Source: Rhodospirillales bacterium
GTDB lineage: Bacteria; Pseudomonadota; Alphaproteobacteria; Rhodospirillales; Casp-alpha2
Direction of reading: 5' to 3'
Assembly: GCA_018662225.1 (NCBI GenBank)
Contig: JABJGO010000053.1
Location: forward strand, 1-52,880
Length of the DNA stretch: 52,880 bases
Shown here one piece after another: positions 1 through 7,614 of the stretch. Position 1 is the first letter of the stretch. Each line of letters begins with the position of its first letter. The notes under the pieces are model-generated. The model had not been told where the DNA came from, made no database searches, and saw only the letters and a program-made list of their open reading frames with translations. Position numbers and translations under genes: made by a program.

Positions 1-684
1 AAGATGTGGATCACCAATTCTCCCATGGCCGATGTCATGGTGGTCTGGGGCAAGCTGGACGGCGTTATTCGCGGTTTCGTGCTGGAACGCGGCATGGAAG
101 GTCTGAGCACGCCAAAGATTGAAGGCAAGTTCAGCCTGCGCGCGTCCATCACCGGCGAAATCGTTATGGAAAACGTGTTCGTGCCGGAAGAAAATATGTT
201 TGCCGACGTGACAGGCCTGAAAGGGCCGTTCGGTTGCCTGAACAAAGCCCGCTTTGGCATCGCGTGGGGCGCGCTTGGCGCGGCGGAGTTCTGTTGGCAC
301 GCCGCGCGGCAATACACGCTGGACCGCAAGCAATTCGGACGCCCGTTGGCCGCAACTCAATTAGTCCAGAAAAAACTGGCTGATATGCAAACCGAGATCA
401 CGCTGGGCCTGCAAGGCTGCCTGCGTATGGGCCGCATGATGGATGAGGATCAGTGCCCCGTTGAAAACATCTCAATGATGAAACGCAACAGCTGTGGCAA
501 GTCGTTGGATATTGCCCGAATGGCGCGTGATATGCACGGCGGCAACGGGGTTTCGGACGAATTCCACGTCATCCGCCATTTGATGAACCTGGAAGCCGTC
601 AATACGTATGAAGGCACTTATGACATTCACACACTGATCCTGGGTCGGGCGCAAACCGGCCTGCAAGCCTTTACCGGAGCTTAA
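1..684 (+). CDS. gcdH: Glutaryl-CoA dehydrogenase, C-terminal part (5' end outside window)
   Basis: An FAD-dependent acyl-CoA dehydrogenase that oxidises and decarboxylates glutaryl-CoA to crotonyl-CoA in lysine, hydroxylysine and tryptophan catabolism. The window opens inside the gene, in frame from base 1, leaving 227 residues of a protein usually near 390-400. The segment WITNSPMAD, the block [26 protein letters not shown] and the C-terminal [10 protein letters not shown] are family signatures. The Glu of YEGT (residue 204 here) matches the catalytic base. GCDH usually reads EGTHD at this place and this copy has EGTYD, a mild departure. The stop lies three bases before the start of the cupin gene, so the two are probably co-transcribed. 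The assignment is secure because the match runs along the whole visible region. Confidence 0.93.
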   Translation, partial: KMWITNSPMADVMVVWGKLDGVIRGFVLERGMEGLSTPKIEGKFSLRASITGEIVMENVFVPEENMFADVTGLKGPFGCLNKARFGIAWGALGAAEFCWHAARQYTLDRKQFGRPLAATQLVQKKLADMQTEITLGLQGCLRMGRMMDEDQCPVENISMMKRNSCGKSLDIARMARDMHGGNGVSDEFHVIRHLMNLEAVNTYEGTYDIHTLILGRAQTGLQAFTGA

Positions 685-687
685 GCC

Positions 688-1101
688 ATGAGTGCCGCTA
701 ATGATCTGGCCGAAAAAGTCGGTAACATTCTGGATCCGGCCTTACGGTCGATCATCAACACCGAGGCGGGGGATTTCCGCCCGTACGATCGGTATGGGGT
801 CGAACTGCCCGGTATGACGTGGCTGCCCCTTAGTCTGGACAGTACCACGGGCGTGGACTTGTTCCTGTTGCGATTCGCACCGGGCGCGCAAAGCATGCCG
901 CATGAGCATATGGCGGCTGAACAGTTTTTGATGATGGAAGGTGAACTCACCGATTGTGACGGCCACGTTTTCCGCGCTGGCGAATTCGCCCGGTTTGAGC
1001 CCGGATCAACCCACCATTCTCATTCTGTGGACGGCTGTCTGATTTTGGTTATTCTGCAATCGCGAAACAGATCGCTCAATAGTGACCCCAATAACGACTA
1101 G
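688..1101 (+). CDS. ChrR-type cupin domain protein
   Basis: A 137-residue single-domain cupin resembling the C-terminal cupin of ChrR anti-sigma factors, but without the N-terminal zinc anti-sigma domain. A likely metal site is visible in PHEHMAAEQ (two His and a Glu) and in the later STHHSHS. The line LLRFAPGAQSMPHEH, then EGELTD and FEPGSTHHSHS, follows the usual order of ChrR cupins. It starts three bases after gcdH and ends five bases before the convergent nnrU-like gene. The substrate is unknown. A role as a small metal-dependent dioxygenase or sensor is inference from fold only. Confidence 0.75.
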   Translation: MSAANDLAEKVGNILDPALRSIINTEAGDFRPYDRYGVELPGMTWLPLSLDSTTGVDLFLLRFAPGAQSMPHEHMAAEQFLMMEGELTDCDGHVFRAGEFARFEPGSTHHSHSVDGCLILVILQSRNRSLNSDPNND

Positions 1102-1106
1102 GGGCG

Positions 1107-1790
1107 TCAAAGCGGCAACGGTGAGGCCCCTGTGAACGATTCGTGTATCAACAGCAGGCCGCCGTATAGCAAAACCGAAATCGCCAATCGCCATACACCG
1201 ATTTCACCCAACAGGAATTGCTGACGGCCCTGACCAATGGCCAGGAACGGCACGCTGGAGGTGCGGTTCAGATAATCCTGCCAATCCGTACCACGTTCCC
1301 GTAATTTTCTGTGATCCATATGAACAGCACCGGCAAAAGCCAAAAACGCCAATGTGCCAAAAAACCACATGGCGGCCCACGTGCCGTTTGCCACAAAATG
1401 CGTCGTTGCCCACAGACCCACAGCCCACATCACCGGATGCCGCGTCACGCGGAAAATACCTTTTGGCTGGTCCATCAGGGCAACGGTTTTATCGGCCCCC
1501 ACCGCCGCCGCATTGGCCGAGGTGTATCCCGACACCAGGAAAATACAGCACAGCAGCATGACGCTGATGGCCAAGTGACGAAACGCGATTGGCGGTTGCC
1601 AGATCAATTCATAAGGAGAGTCGAGATAGGCATTGAGCATGGCCCAGAACACCGTTCCCGCAATCAGGCAATACACGCCAAGAAACGGCCAGATGCCCAT
1701 ATGGTTCACCAGCCGCCGACGCACGGGATAAGCCGACAATACCATGTGCGACAGCACAAACAAAACACTGGAGACAATCAAACTGTTCAT
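1107..1790 (-). CDS. NnrU family integral membrane protein
   Basis: A 227-residue membrane protein with about six hydrophobic segments. The stretch GIFRVTRHPVMWAVGLWA and the following HFVANGTWA are typical of the NnrU family, named from a gene in nitrite/nitric-oxide regulons and related in topology to isoprenylcysteine-methyltransferase-like proteins. No denitrification genes are seen nearby, so the family name is not evidence of nitrogen-oxide metabolism here. It lies 18 bases downstream of the DUF454 gene in the same direction and both are probably one transcript. Its biochemical function is not established. Confidence 0.8.
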   Translation of the reverse strand: MNSLIVSSVLFVLSHMVLSAYPVRRRLVNHMGIWPFLGVYCLIAGTVFWAMLNAYLDSPYELIWQPPIAFRHLAISVMLLCCIFLVSGYTSANAAAVGADKTVALMDQPKGIFRVTRHPVMWAVGLWATTHFVANGTWAAMWFFGTLAFLAFAGAVHMDHRKLRERGTDWQDYLNRTSSVPFLAIGQGRQQFLLGEIGVWRLAISVLLYGGLLLIHESFTGASPLPL

Positions 1791-1808
1791 TTTTCCGGCA
1801 CCTGGCCT

Positions 1809-2273
1809 CTAGCTTTCTTCACGAACGGAAACGGTTACCTGTACCGGGCGATCGCTGGGGCGCGTACAAATATAAATGGCCGTCGGAATCAACATCGCGG
1901 CGACGACCATAAACGGCACTAAATTCTCATTGGTAAAATAGGCAATGATCAGCAAGCTGCCACTCATCATGGAAATGGCCAAGTATTTGGCCCGCATGGG
2001 AATGATCTTATAATGATACCAGTTCCGCAACGACGGCCCCAGACGGGGATGATACCACAACCATTTCTGAAATCGGGGCGAGCTGCGCGAAAAGGCCCAA
2101 GCGGCAATAATCAGGAAGACCGTGGTAGGCATGCCTGGCACAACAACACCAATTAATCCCATGGCCACCATGGTTAGACCAAACGCAAACAATCCCCACC
2201 GCAAAACCGGCTGTGATTCGATTGCTATATCAGGTAATGCATTGGCATTAACGTCGTCAGAATGTTGTTCCAT
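1809..2273 (-). CDS. DUF454 (YbaN-like) inner-membrane protein
   Basis: A 154-residue protein with hydrophobic helices around residues 25-60 and 105-140. The pattern GLIGVVVPGMPTTVFLIIA followed by AFSRSSPRFQKWLWYHPRLG and an Arg/Lys-rich loop is the DUF454/YbaN signature. Function is unknown in the family. It is the first gene of a two-gene minus-strand unit with the NnrU protein, divergent from the phosphatase gene on the other strand. Confidence 0.8.
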   Translation of the reverse strand: MEQHSDDVNANALPDIAIESQPVLRWGLFAFGLTMVAMGLIGVVVPGMPTTVFLIIAAWAFSRSSPRFQKWLWYHPRLGPSLRNWYHYKIIPMRAKYLAISMMSGSLLIIAYFTNENLVPFMVVAAMLIPTAIYICTRPSDRPVQVTVSVREES

Positions 2274-2295
2274 GGTGCTCGTCTAGCGTGATGTA

Positions 2296-2325
2296 TTGAA
2301 TGAGATACAGCAAGATGCACATAAT
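2296..2325 (+). promoter_or_regulatory. Candidate sigma-70 promoter of the GmhB-like gene
   Basis: TTGAAT (2296-2301) and CATAAT (2320-2325) are separated by 18 bases and lie about 50 bases before the ATG at 2377. The TTG of this -35 element also opens the longest reading frame of the gene, so that upstream TTG is better read as promoter than as start codon. This is consensus matching only. Confidence 0.45.
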
Positions 2326-2376
2326 ACCCATTCACCTAACAAGATCAGCCCTTTCCGTAAGGATTGTATTAATAAC

Positions 2377-3069
2377 ATGATCAAATTACCGGCAACACAT
2401 TCTAACACACCTGCCCCTGGTGAGGGGTATTTGGAAGAAACAGGCCTCTGGGTGAGAAAATACGCCCACGCAGATGCCATTCCAACCGGTCAGCCTGCGC
2501 TGTTTCTGGACCGGGATGGTGTCATCAACGATGACGTTCATTACCTCAGTAAGCCCGAAGACGTGGTCATTCTGCCCGGTGCCGCTGAATTGATTGCTGC
2601 TGCCAACAAAGCCGGTGTAGCGGTTGTGATCATCACCAACCAGTCTGGCGTGGGACGCGGGTACCTCAATTGGGACGACTTCGCTGCCGTTCAGGCAAAA
2701 ATTCACCAAGAACTGGCGCAGCACAGCGCGGTTTGGGACATGGTTATTGCCTGCCCTTTTCACGCCAAGGCGAAGCCACCTTATGACATTCCGAGCCATC
2801 CAGGCCGAAAGCCCAACACGCGGATGATTGAAATTGCTGAGCAGGCGCTGGACATCGATTTAGGCAGATCATGGGTCATCGGTGACAAAGCCAGTGATGT
2901 GAAATGCGGCCTGAGAGCAGGACTTCAAGGGGCGCTCTATGCCGGCACGCATGAGAAGTCTTTACGTGACGAGGCCGACAAAGCCCTTGCACTGGCAACC
3001 GCAGACTTTCCTGTATCAGCGATTAACGCCCTATCAGAAGCATTGCCGTATATTCCGTTTTTGAACTAG
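2377..3069 (+). CDS. HAD-superfamily phosphatase, GmhB/HisB-N-like
   Basis: Related to D-glycero-D-manno-heptose-1,7-bisphosphate 7-phosphatase and the histidinol-phosphatase half of HisB. HAD motifs are visible: LFLDRDGVIND (nucleophile Asp45 and acid Asp47, counted from this start), IITNQSGVGRG, RKPNTRM and WVIGDKASDV. The usual zinc loop of GmhB (a Cys-x-His, then Cys-x-Cys before RKP) is only half kept: CPFH is present, but SHPG stands where the second cysteine pair should be. I chose ATG 2377, with an AAGGA 12 bases upstream, because the longer TTG frame at 2296 would leave almost no room for divergent promoters. The product is 230 residues with about 40 extra at the N-terminus. No other heptose genes are near, so the substrate is uncertain. 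Confidence 0.75.
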   Translation: MIKLPATHSNTPAPGEGYLEETGLWVRKYAHADAIPTGQPALFLDRDGVINDDVHYLSKPEDVVILPGAAELIAAANKAGVAVVIITNQSGVGRGYLNWDDFAAVQAKIHQELAQHSAVWDMVIACPFHAKAKPPYDIPSHPGRKPNTRMIEIAEQALDIDLGRSWVIGDKASDVKCGLRAGLQGALYAGTHEKSLRDEADKALALATADFPVSAINALSEALPYIPFLN

Positions 3070-3070
3070 A

Positions 3071-3103
3071 CCTGAACTGGGCCTGAACTGGGCATGAACC
3101 GGG
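3071..3103. repeat. Three 11-bp tandem repeats between convergent genes
   Basis: Two identical copies of CCTGAACTGGG (3071-3081 and 3082-3092) are followed by a diverged copy CATGAACCGGG (3093-3103). They fill the short gap between the convergent phosphatase and Hpt genes. No hairpin with a T-run is formed. Confidence 0.85.
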
Positions 3104-3108
3104 ATTAA

Positions 3109-3897
3109 TCAGGCCGTGCGCTTTCCTTCTATGGCTGTTTCCAGCACATCAATGATCACCGCAGCATCCAGTGGCCCGAGCAAAAAATGCTCAAAACCCG
3201 CTTGTGTCACAGCTTGGCGCGCCGGTTGATCGTCACGCGGTGAGACGAAAATAACCTCTGGCACGCCCTCATAAGACGCCTTGATACCCTGCACAAAATG
3301 GGCCCCCACTACCGTGTCACCCTCGAGCTCGCCATCGATGATGATAGCCACTGGTGTACGACTTTCGGCGGCATGCAAGAGGGCCTCGGGTGTGGCATAA
3401 ACGGTGGCCTGGTATCCATAATCTGACATTCGAGCACGAACTTCGGCACCCGCTTTGGTGTCGGCCGTCACCAGCATGACCGGGTTGGAATTGTTTCGGG
3501 TGGATGCGGCCTCTGTCTCTGTACCCACCAAGGGTGCGTCATTCGTTACGATGTTTAGCTGTTTCGCCACGTTCTCGATTAATGCCATGATGGCCGGTAC
3601 ACCGGGCGGGTCCATGCCATCATACGCATCACCCATTTGCTGTTGGCAGGCTATCTCAAGGTCACGAGCAATATTGCCCAAATCGGGAAAACCGTATGTG
3701 GCCGCAGATCCGGTTAGTTTATGCGCCTCATTGTGTAAGGCTTTTAACGCCTCAGGATCTGCGCCTGTACTGCCGATTTCACTGTCGGCCCATTGTTTAC
3801 CAGCGACTTCAATCTGCGCCATACGCTTGGGCAAAGACGCCACGTAGACTTTGGTCAGATCAGCGAGACGTTCCTCTAAGGTTTTTTCGCCGCTCAT
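3109..3897 (-). CDS. Hpt domain fused to a degenerate receiver domain
   Basis: A 262-residue phosphorelay-type protein. Residues about 1-115 form a histidine phosphotransfer domain with the phospho-acceptor in EAHKLTGSAATYGF (His59). Residues about 138-260 read as a receiver domain: MLVTADT, AIIIDGELEGD (Asp188 at the phosphorylation position), VIFVSPRDD and HFLLGPLD. The acidic pair after strand 1 is incomplete and the invariant Lys before Pro is replaced by Gly241, so the domain probably cannot be regulated in the usual way. The ATG at 3897 is preferred over an in-frame GTG at 3912 because a purine-rich GAGAGAGAG lies just upstream. It follows the TIM-barrel gene by 15 bases. No kinase lies nearby. 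Confidence 0.75.
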   Translation of the reverse strand: MSGEKTLEERLADLTKVYVASLPKRMAQIEVAGKQWADSEIGSTGADPEALKALHNEAHKLTGSAATYGFPDLGNIARDLEIACQQQMGDAYDGMDPPGVPAIMALIENVAKQLNIVTNDAPLVGTETEAASTRNNSNPVMLVTADTKAGAEVRARMSDYGYQATVYATPEALLHAAESRTPVAIIIDGELEGDTVVGAHFVQGIKASYEGVPEVIFVSPRDDQPARQAVTQAGFEHFLLGPLDAAVIIDVLETAIEGKRTA

Positions 3898-3912
3898 AAA
3901 ACTCTCTCTCAC

Positions 3913-4713
3913 TTATTCGGAATGTGCCTTTATTCCGATTCCATATTCAGCGGCCCAATCCAGACCATCCACGGTGTCGGTTTTCGGCACATATTCGCAC
4001 CCCACCCATCCGTCGTAGCCAGTCGCCTCAACCTGCGCGAAGAATTCACGGTATGGAATGTCGCCATCCAATGGCTCATGCCGCCCGGGAAACCCGCTTA
4101 CCTGTATATGGGTAATCATACCAATGTATTCCAGTAGTTTCTTTACAGGTTTCTCACCCATGCGATGGCTGTGATAGGCGTCGAACTGCAAGGCCACATT
4201 AGGGCGCTCGACAGCATTCAGAACCGATACGGCATCATCGGCCCCATTCAAATGATAGCCCGGCACATCAACCCGATTGATGGCTTCAATCATGATCCGA
4301 ATTCCCCTGTCTTTTCCCAAATCCGCTGCCCATCGAATATTGTCGATGAATATCTGACGACAGATATCTTGATCATATAATTGCGCCGGAACGCCCGCCA
4401 TAACGTGTAATTGTTTACAGCCGATCTCGCTGGCATATTTTACCGCCCTGCCAATCGTGTCACGGAATTCAGCTTCCCGACCGGGTAAGGCCGCCAGCCC
4501 CACCTCGCCACGACGAGAATCACCGCGCGGCGCATTCATTAACACCATGGGGATGCCTGTTTCGCGCAATCGAGATTTGATCGTGGCCGCTTCGCAATCA
4601 TAGGGGAATTGACATTCCACCGCCCGAAATCCCGCTTGGGCCGCAGCCGCAATACGGTCCTCAAAAGGGTGCTCGCCAAACATGGTGGAAATATTAGCGG
4701 CTAAACGGATCAT
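3913..4713 (-). CDS. Hydroxypyruvate isomerase family TIM-barrel protein
   Basis: A 266-residue xylose-isomerase-like TIM barrel of the Hyi/OtnI group, which interconverts hydroxypyruvate and tartronate semialdehyde or acts on related 2-oxo sugar acids. Visible family features are MIRLAANISTMFGEHPF at the start, the metal-ligand Glu in IMIEAINRVDVPGYHL, FDAYHSH, HIQVSGFPGRHEP and the late GCEYVPK. Length is close to the family norm of about 260. It sits one base downstream of the ELM1-family gene and just before the Hpt gene, so all three should share a transcript. No glyoxylate carboligase or tartronate-semialdehyde reductase is in the window, so the substrate stays open. Confidence 0.8.
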   Translation of the reverse strand: MIRLAANISTMFGEHPFEDRIAAAAQAGFRAVECQFPYDCEAATIKSRLRETGIPMVLMNAPRGDSRRGEVGLAALPGREAEFRDTIGRAVKYASEIGCKQLHVMAGVPAQLYDQDICRQIFIDNIRWAADLGKDRGIRIMIEAINRVDVPGYHLNGADDAVSVLNAVERPNVALQFDAYHSHRMGEKPVKKLLEYIGMITHIQVSGFPGRHEPLDGDIPYREFFAQVEATGYDGWVGCEYVPKTDTVDGLDWAAEYGIGIKAHSE

Positions 4714-4714
4714 C

Positions 4715-5728
4715 TTATGAACGGTCCAACATGGCCCTAATGGCTACGGCCACATCGGATGCCGCATTCAGCGGTGCATGTGTCCAGTTAGAATAGGTCT
4801 CACCCAACGGTTTGGCGAACCCACCGTCATATAGAGCCTGATGCAATCGGGCATGCTTATCCACCACAAAGCCCGGGGGTGCGTAGATGTATACAGGGGT
4901 GGTCCCGGCGCAAGCTTCGGAACACATGGAAACGGAATCGCCGCTTACCACGATGGCATCCGCCGATGCCAGGTACCCAAGATAAGGATTATCGCCTTCA
5001 TCACCCCAGTGATAAGCAACATGCGGCACGGTAATTTCGGCCATGACCGCGGCCATGGCGGCGTCACCTGTGCGGCGACTGGTGGATATCAACAATGCGC
5101 CCCCGGCGGCTTTAGCCATCTTGTTGACGGTCTTGCCCAGCGCGGATGCCATATCAGCCGTAAACGTCCGGCGTCGGGTACTGCCGCCCACAAACACCGC
5201 AATCCATGGTGCGGGCAGTTGGTGAAAGCTTGGCATCCATTTGCTTCGAGCCGCACTGATCACATCGGCCGTAACCCCGTGCGGTGCGCCCAACATGGAA
5301 ATGACATTGCGCCCTGAACGTGGCCCTGAACGTGGTCTGTCGTGACTGGGTACGGCCACCAGATCGAACTCGCTAATGCCTGCGTTACCCGGATACATGA
5401 TCTGCACAATCTTTGTCTTGCCGCCACTACGCCGTTTGATAGCGCGCGCGGCCCCTGCCGTCCGACGTCCAGCCGCGATGACCATATCTGGCCATGGTGG
5501 TGTAAGTGCTGAGATAGACTCAGTTGCCAGCCCCAGAAAGCTTGCCCCCTTGATGACATTAGGTAGGCCTGCAAGCGCCGTGTATGACAGTTCGCGAACC
5601 TCAAATGGCAAGCCCAACGCCCCGGCAACGCCCAGGCATTGGGAACGGTTTCCGGCCCGGTCATCCAGCAACACCCATATGCTAGGCTGCTCACTCGTGT
5701 TACGTGACTGGTTACGTGATTGGCTCAT
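4715..5728 (-). CDS. ELM1/GtrOC1 family putative nucleoside-diphosphate-sugar epimerase-like protein (DUF1022)
   Basis: A 337-residue protein of the family that includes plant mitochondrial fission factor ELM1, widespread in alphaproteobacteria. Recognisable blocks are WVLLDDRAGNRSQC near the N-terminus, PDMVIAAGRRTAGAARAI, PAPWIAVFVGGSTRRR and DAIVVSGDSVSMCSEAC, together resembling a two-lobed GT-B-like fold. The ATG at 5728 is preferred because the only start further upstream is a TTG at 5764. Two short tandem duplications lie inside it: QSRNQSRN near the N-terminus and PRSGPRSG near residue 130. It heads the ELM1-Hyi-Hpt unit. The biochemical activity of the bacterial family is not settled. 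Confidence 0.75.
   Translation of the reverse strand: MSQSRNQSRNTSEQPSIWVLLDDRAGNRSQCLGVAGALGLPFEVRELSYTALAGLPNVIKGASFLGLATESISALTPPWPDMVIAAGRRTAGAARAIKRRSGGKTKIVQIMYPGNAGISEFDLVAVPSHDRPRSGPRSGRNVISMLGAPHGVTADVISAARSKWMPSFHQLPAPWIAVFVGGSTRRRTFTADMASALGKTVNKMAKAAGGALLISTSRRTGDAAMAAVMAEITVPHVAYHWGDEGDNPYLGYLASADAIVVSGDSVSMCSEACAGTTPVYIYAPPGFVVDKHARLHQALYDGGFAKPLGETYSNWTHAPLNAASDVAVAIRAMLDRS
5312..5335. repeat. 12-bp perfect tandem duplication inside the ELM1-family gene
   Basis: CCCTGAACGTGG occurs twice back to back (5312-5323 and 5324-5335). It is in frame and adds one PRSG unit to the protein. Confidence 0.9.
5699..5722. repeat. 12-bp near-perfect tandem duplication at the ELM1-family N-terminus
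   Basis: GTTACGTGACTG is followed by GTTACGTGATTG, one base apart in sequence. It is in frame and encodes a doubled QSRN. Confidence 0.9.
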
Positions 5729-5877
5729 GGCATGAATAAACGAAGCATCGCCCCCCTTGGTCAACCGGAATCCCCTAAATGTGCAAGAAAAGTACAGATT
5801 GGAAATTGAATATTGCTCGTCTGGGCACTAAACAAGGTGACGGATAAGCAACGAAATTCAAAACGGGACACCTTAAT

Positions 5878-6564
5878 ATGGCAGATACATCACTCAAACC
5901 AAGCGATGCGGCGGCACTGGAGACGGCGAAATTCCTACTGGACATCAAAGCCGTCAACTTCCGCCCGCAGGAGCCCTATATGCTCACCGCCGGTTGGGCC
6001 AGTCCGGTTTACATTGATTGTCGCTGGGTGATCTCGTTCCCCGAAGCCCGCACCCGCATTATCGAACACGCCGTTGACATGCTGGAAAACGATATCGGTT
6101 TCGATAATATCGACGCGGTTGCCGGTGGCGAAACCGCAGGTATCCCTTACGGTGCCTGGATCGCACACGCTACGGACAAACCCATGCAGTACGTGCGCAA
6201 GAAGCCAAAAGGCTTTGGCCGCAATGCCCAGATCGAAGGCAATCTGGAAGAAGGCCAACGGGTTCTGTTGGTGGAAGATTTGGCCACCGACGGTGGATCC
6301 AAAGTCAATTTCGTCAATGCCCTGCGTGAAGCCGGTGCCAAAGTAACCGATGCTTTTGTGGTATTCTTCTATGGCGTCTTTCCCGGCGCACTGGATAGCC
6401 TCAAGGACATCGGTGTGAATTTGCGGTATCTCACCACGTGGCACGAAGTTTTGGCCGAAGCTGAAAAAGGTCAGTATTTCAGCGAAGCCGAAATTGCCGG
6501 CGTTCGTGACTTCCTGGCCGATCCGGTTGGCTGGTCCGTGGCAAACGGCGGCAAAGGGGCATAA
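5878..6564 (+). CDS. pyrE: Orotate phosphoribosyltransferase
   Basis: Transfers phosphoribosyl from PRPP to orotate to give OMP in pyrimidine synthesis, in the cytoplasm. The 228-residue protein carries the PRPP loop VLLVEDLATDGGS (residues 129-141), the KPMQYVRKKPKGFG region with the substrate-binding lysines, and AVAGGETAGIPYGAW. The N-terminal KFLLDIKAVNFRP and PVYIDCRWVISFP are also typical of the alphaproteobacterial long form. It stands alone on the plus strand, divergent from the ELM1 unit across about 150 bases, and converges on the lipoprotein gene 21 bases beyond its stop. No attenuator-type hairpin was evident before it. Confidence 0.95.
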   Translation: MADTSLKPSDAAALETAKFLLDIKAVNFRPQEPYMLTAGWASPVYIDCRWVISFPEARTRIIEHAVDMLENDIGFDNIDAVAGGETAGIPYGAWIAHATDKPMQYVRKKPKGFGRNAQIEGNLEEGQRVLLVEDLATDGGSKVNFVNALREAGAKVTDAFVVFFYGVFPGALDSLKDIGVNLRYLTTWHEVLAEAEKGQYFSEAEIAGVRDFLADPVGWSVANGGKGA

Positions 6565-6585
6565 AGCCCCCTCGCCTGTAACCTG

Positions 6586-7470
6586 TTATTCCGAAACTGT
6601 CGCCAGTTCTGTCGGCGGTGCGATATTGGCATAAAGCGGTGGTAACCTGAGCGCCACTTCCGCACGCCGGTTGAGCGGCTCGATCATACCGTCCGGCGTC
6701 GTCACCGCCGGGCTGCTTTCGCCATAAACACTGATGTGAATGCGGTCCGACGGAACACCTGCCCGGATCAGCTGCTTGCGTACAGCGAGTGCCCGCTTTT
6801 GGGATAGATCCAGATTGTACGGGTCCGTTCCGGCCCGGTCGGCGTGGCCGTCGATGACAACAGCGCCGGTATCGAACTTGCGAACATAATTCGCAAACTT
6901 GTTCAACGCTGCATGGGCATCGTTATCCATGACACCGCTATCCAGGCCAAAGTGGATTGTCGCTTGAGGCTTAATAATCGGCTCTACGTTTTCAATAGCC
7001 GCATAGAAGGCATCCCGACAAAGCGCGATGTGATCGGTTTGCCACTTCTCTTCCTGTTGCTCCAACCAGCAATCAAAACTGGCTTGTGCTTTCGCCACTT
7101 GCATCGGTGATTGGTCACCGGCACCGGCATTCAAGAATGTGACCAGGCGTTCACGCGCGGCGTTGAGTTCGGGTTTTTTATCATCTTCGATATCCCATTG
7201 ATTGATCATATCAGGTCCGCGCACTTGACCACGGGCAGCGTCCATACCCTTGTCAGCAAAGTGCTCGGCATCAATCCAGTCTGTCATCTGATCGGCTTCA
7301 TAGAGCGCCAGTTTCTTGTATTCGCTGGATAAGGCACCCGCAAAAGCGCTGCCTTCTGGTGTCAATTCTCGAACCTCCCCCACACTGGCATAGGTACATC
7401 CCGCCAACAGCGGCAATGTCAGTGCAATAGCTCGGCATGAGGTCGTCCACGTCTTTCGGGTATTTCCCAT
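6586..7470 (-). CDS. OmpA-family lipoprotein with a cysteine-paired N-terminal domain (paralogue A)
   Basis: A 294-residue predicted outer-membrane lipoprotein. The signal peptide ends in a lipobox LLAGC (Cys25). Residues about 30-165 form a helical domain that also occurs in the gene at 32261, including SFDCWLEQQEE and HIALCRD with cysteines 134 and 151. Residues about 168-277 are an OmpA-C peptidoglycan-binding domain: VVIDGHADRAGTDPYNLDLSQKRA, VYGESSP and NRRAEV. The short C-terminal tail is proline-rich. The ATG at 7470 is set by a GGAG eight bases upstream; the in-frame ATG at 7488 would put that GGAG inside the coding region. It is divergent from the ABC transporter genes. A structural role tethering the outer membrane to peptidoglycan is inferred from the family. 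Confidence 0.85.
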   Translation of the reverse strand: MGNTRKTWTTSCRAIALTLPLLAGCTYASVGEVRELTPEGSAFAGALSSEYKKLALYEADQMTDWIDAEHFADKGMDAARGQVRGPDMINQWDIEDDKKPELNAARERLVTFLNAGAGDQSPMQVAKAQASFDCWLEQQEEKWQTDHIALCRDAFYAAIENVEPIIKPQATIHFGLDSGVMDNDAHAALNKFANYVRKFDTGAVVIDGHADRAGTDPYNLDLSQKRALAVRKQLIRAGVPSDRIHISVYGESSPAVTTPDGMIEPLNRRAEVALRLPPLYANIAPPTELATVSE

Positions 7471-7614
7471 CTCATCATCTCCATACAATAAAATCTGTCG
7501 ATGATGACGTTTTAACGAATCAATTGGGCCAGAGATTGTCTCAAATAGGGTAAAATTGTGGCAATTGTTGATGATGGATGCGGCCCATCGATAAACAGTG
7601 GTAAACTGGTTTTC

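Noticed and set aside
1311-1922. A 203-codon plus-strand frame across the NnrU and DUF454 genes
   Set aside because: His/Gln/Arg-rich composition typical of an antisense frame; it crosses two real genes.
2296-2376. TTG 2296 as the start of the GmhB-like gene
   Set aside because: It coincides with a good -35 element and would leave 22 bases between divergent genes; ATG 2377 has a better-placed ribosome-binding site.
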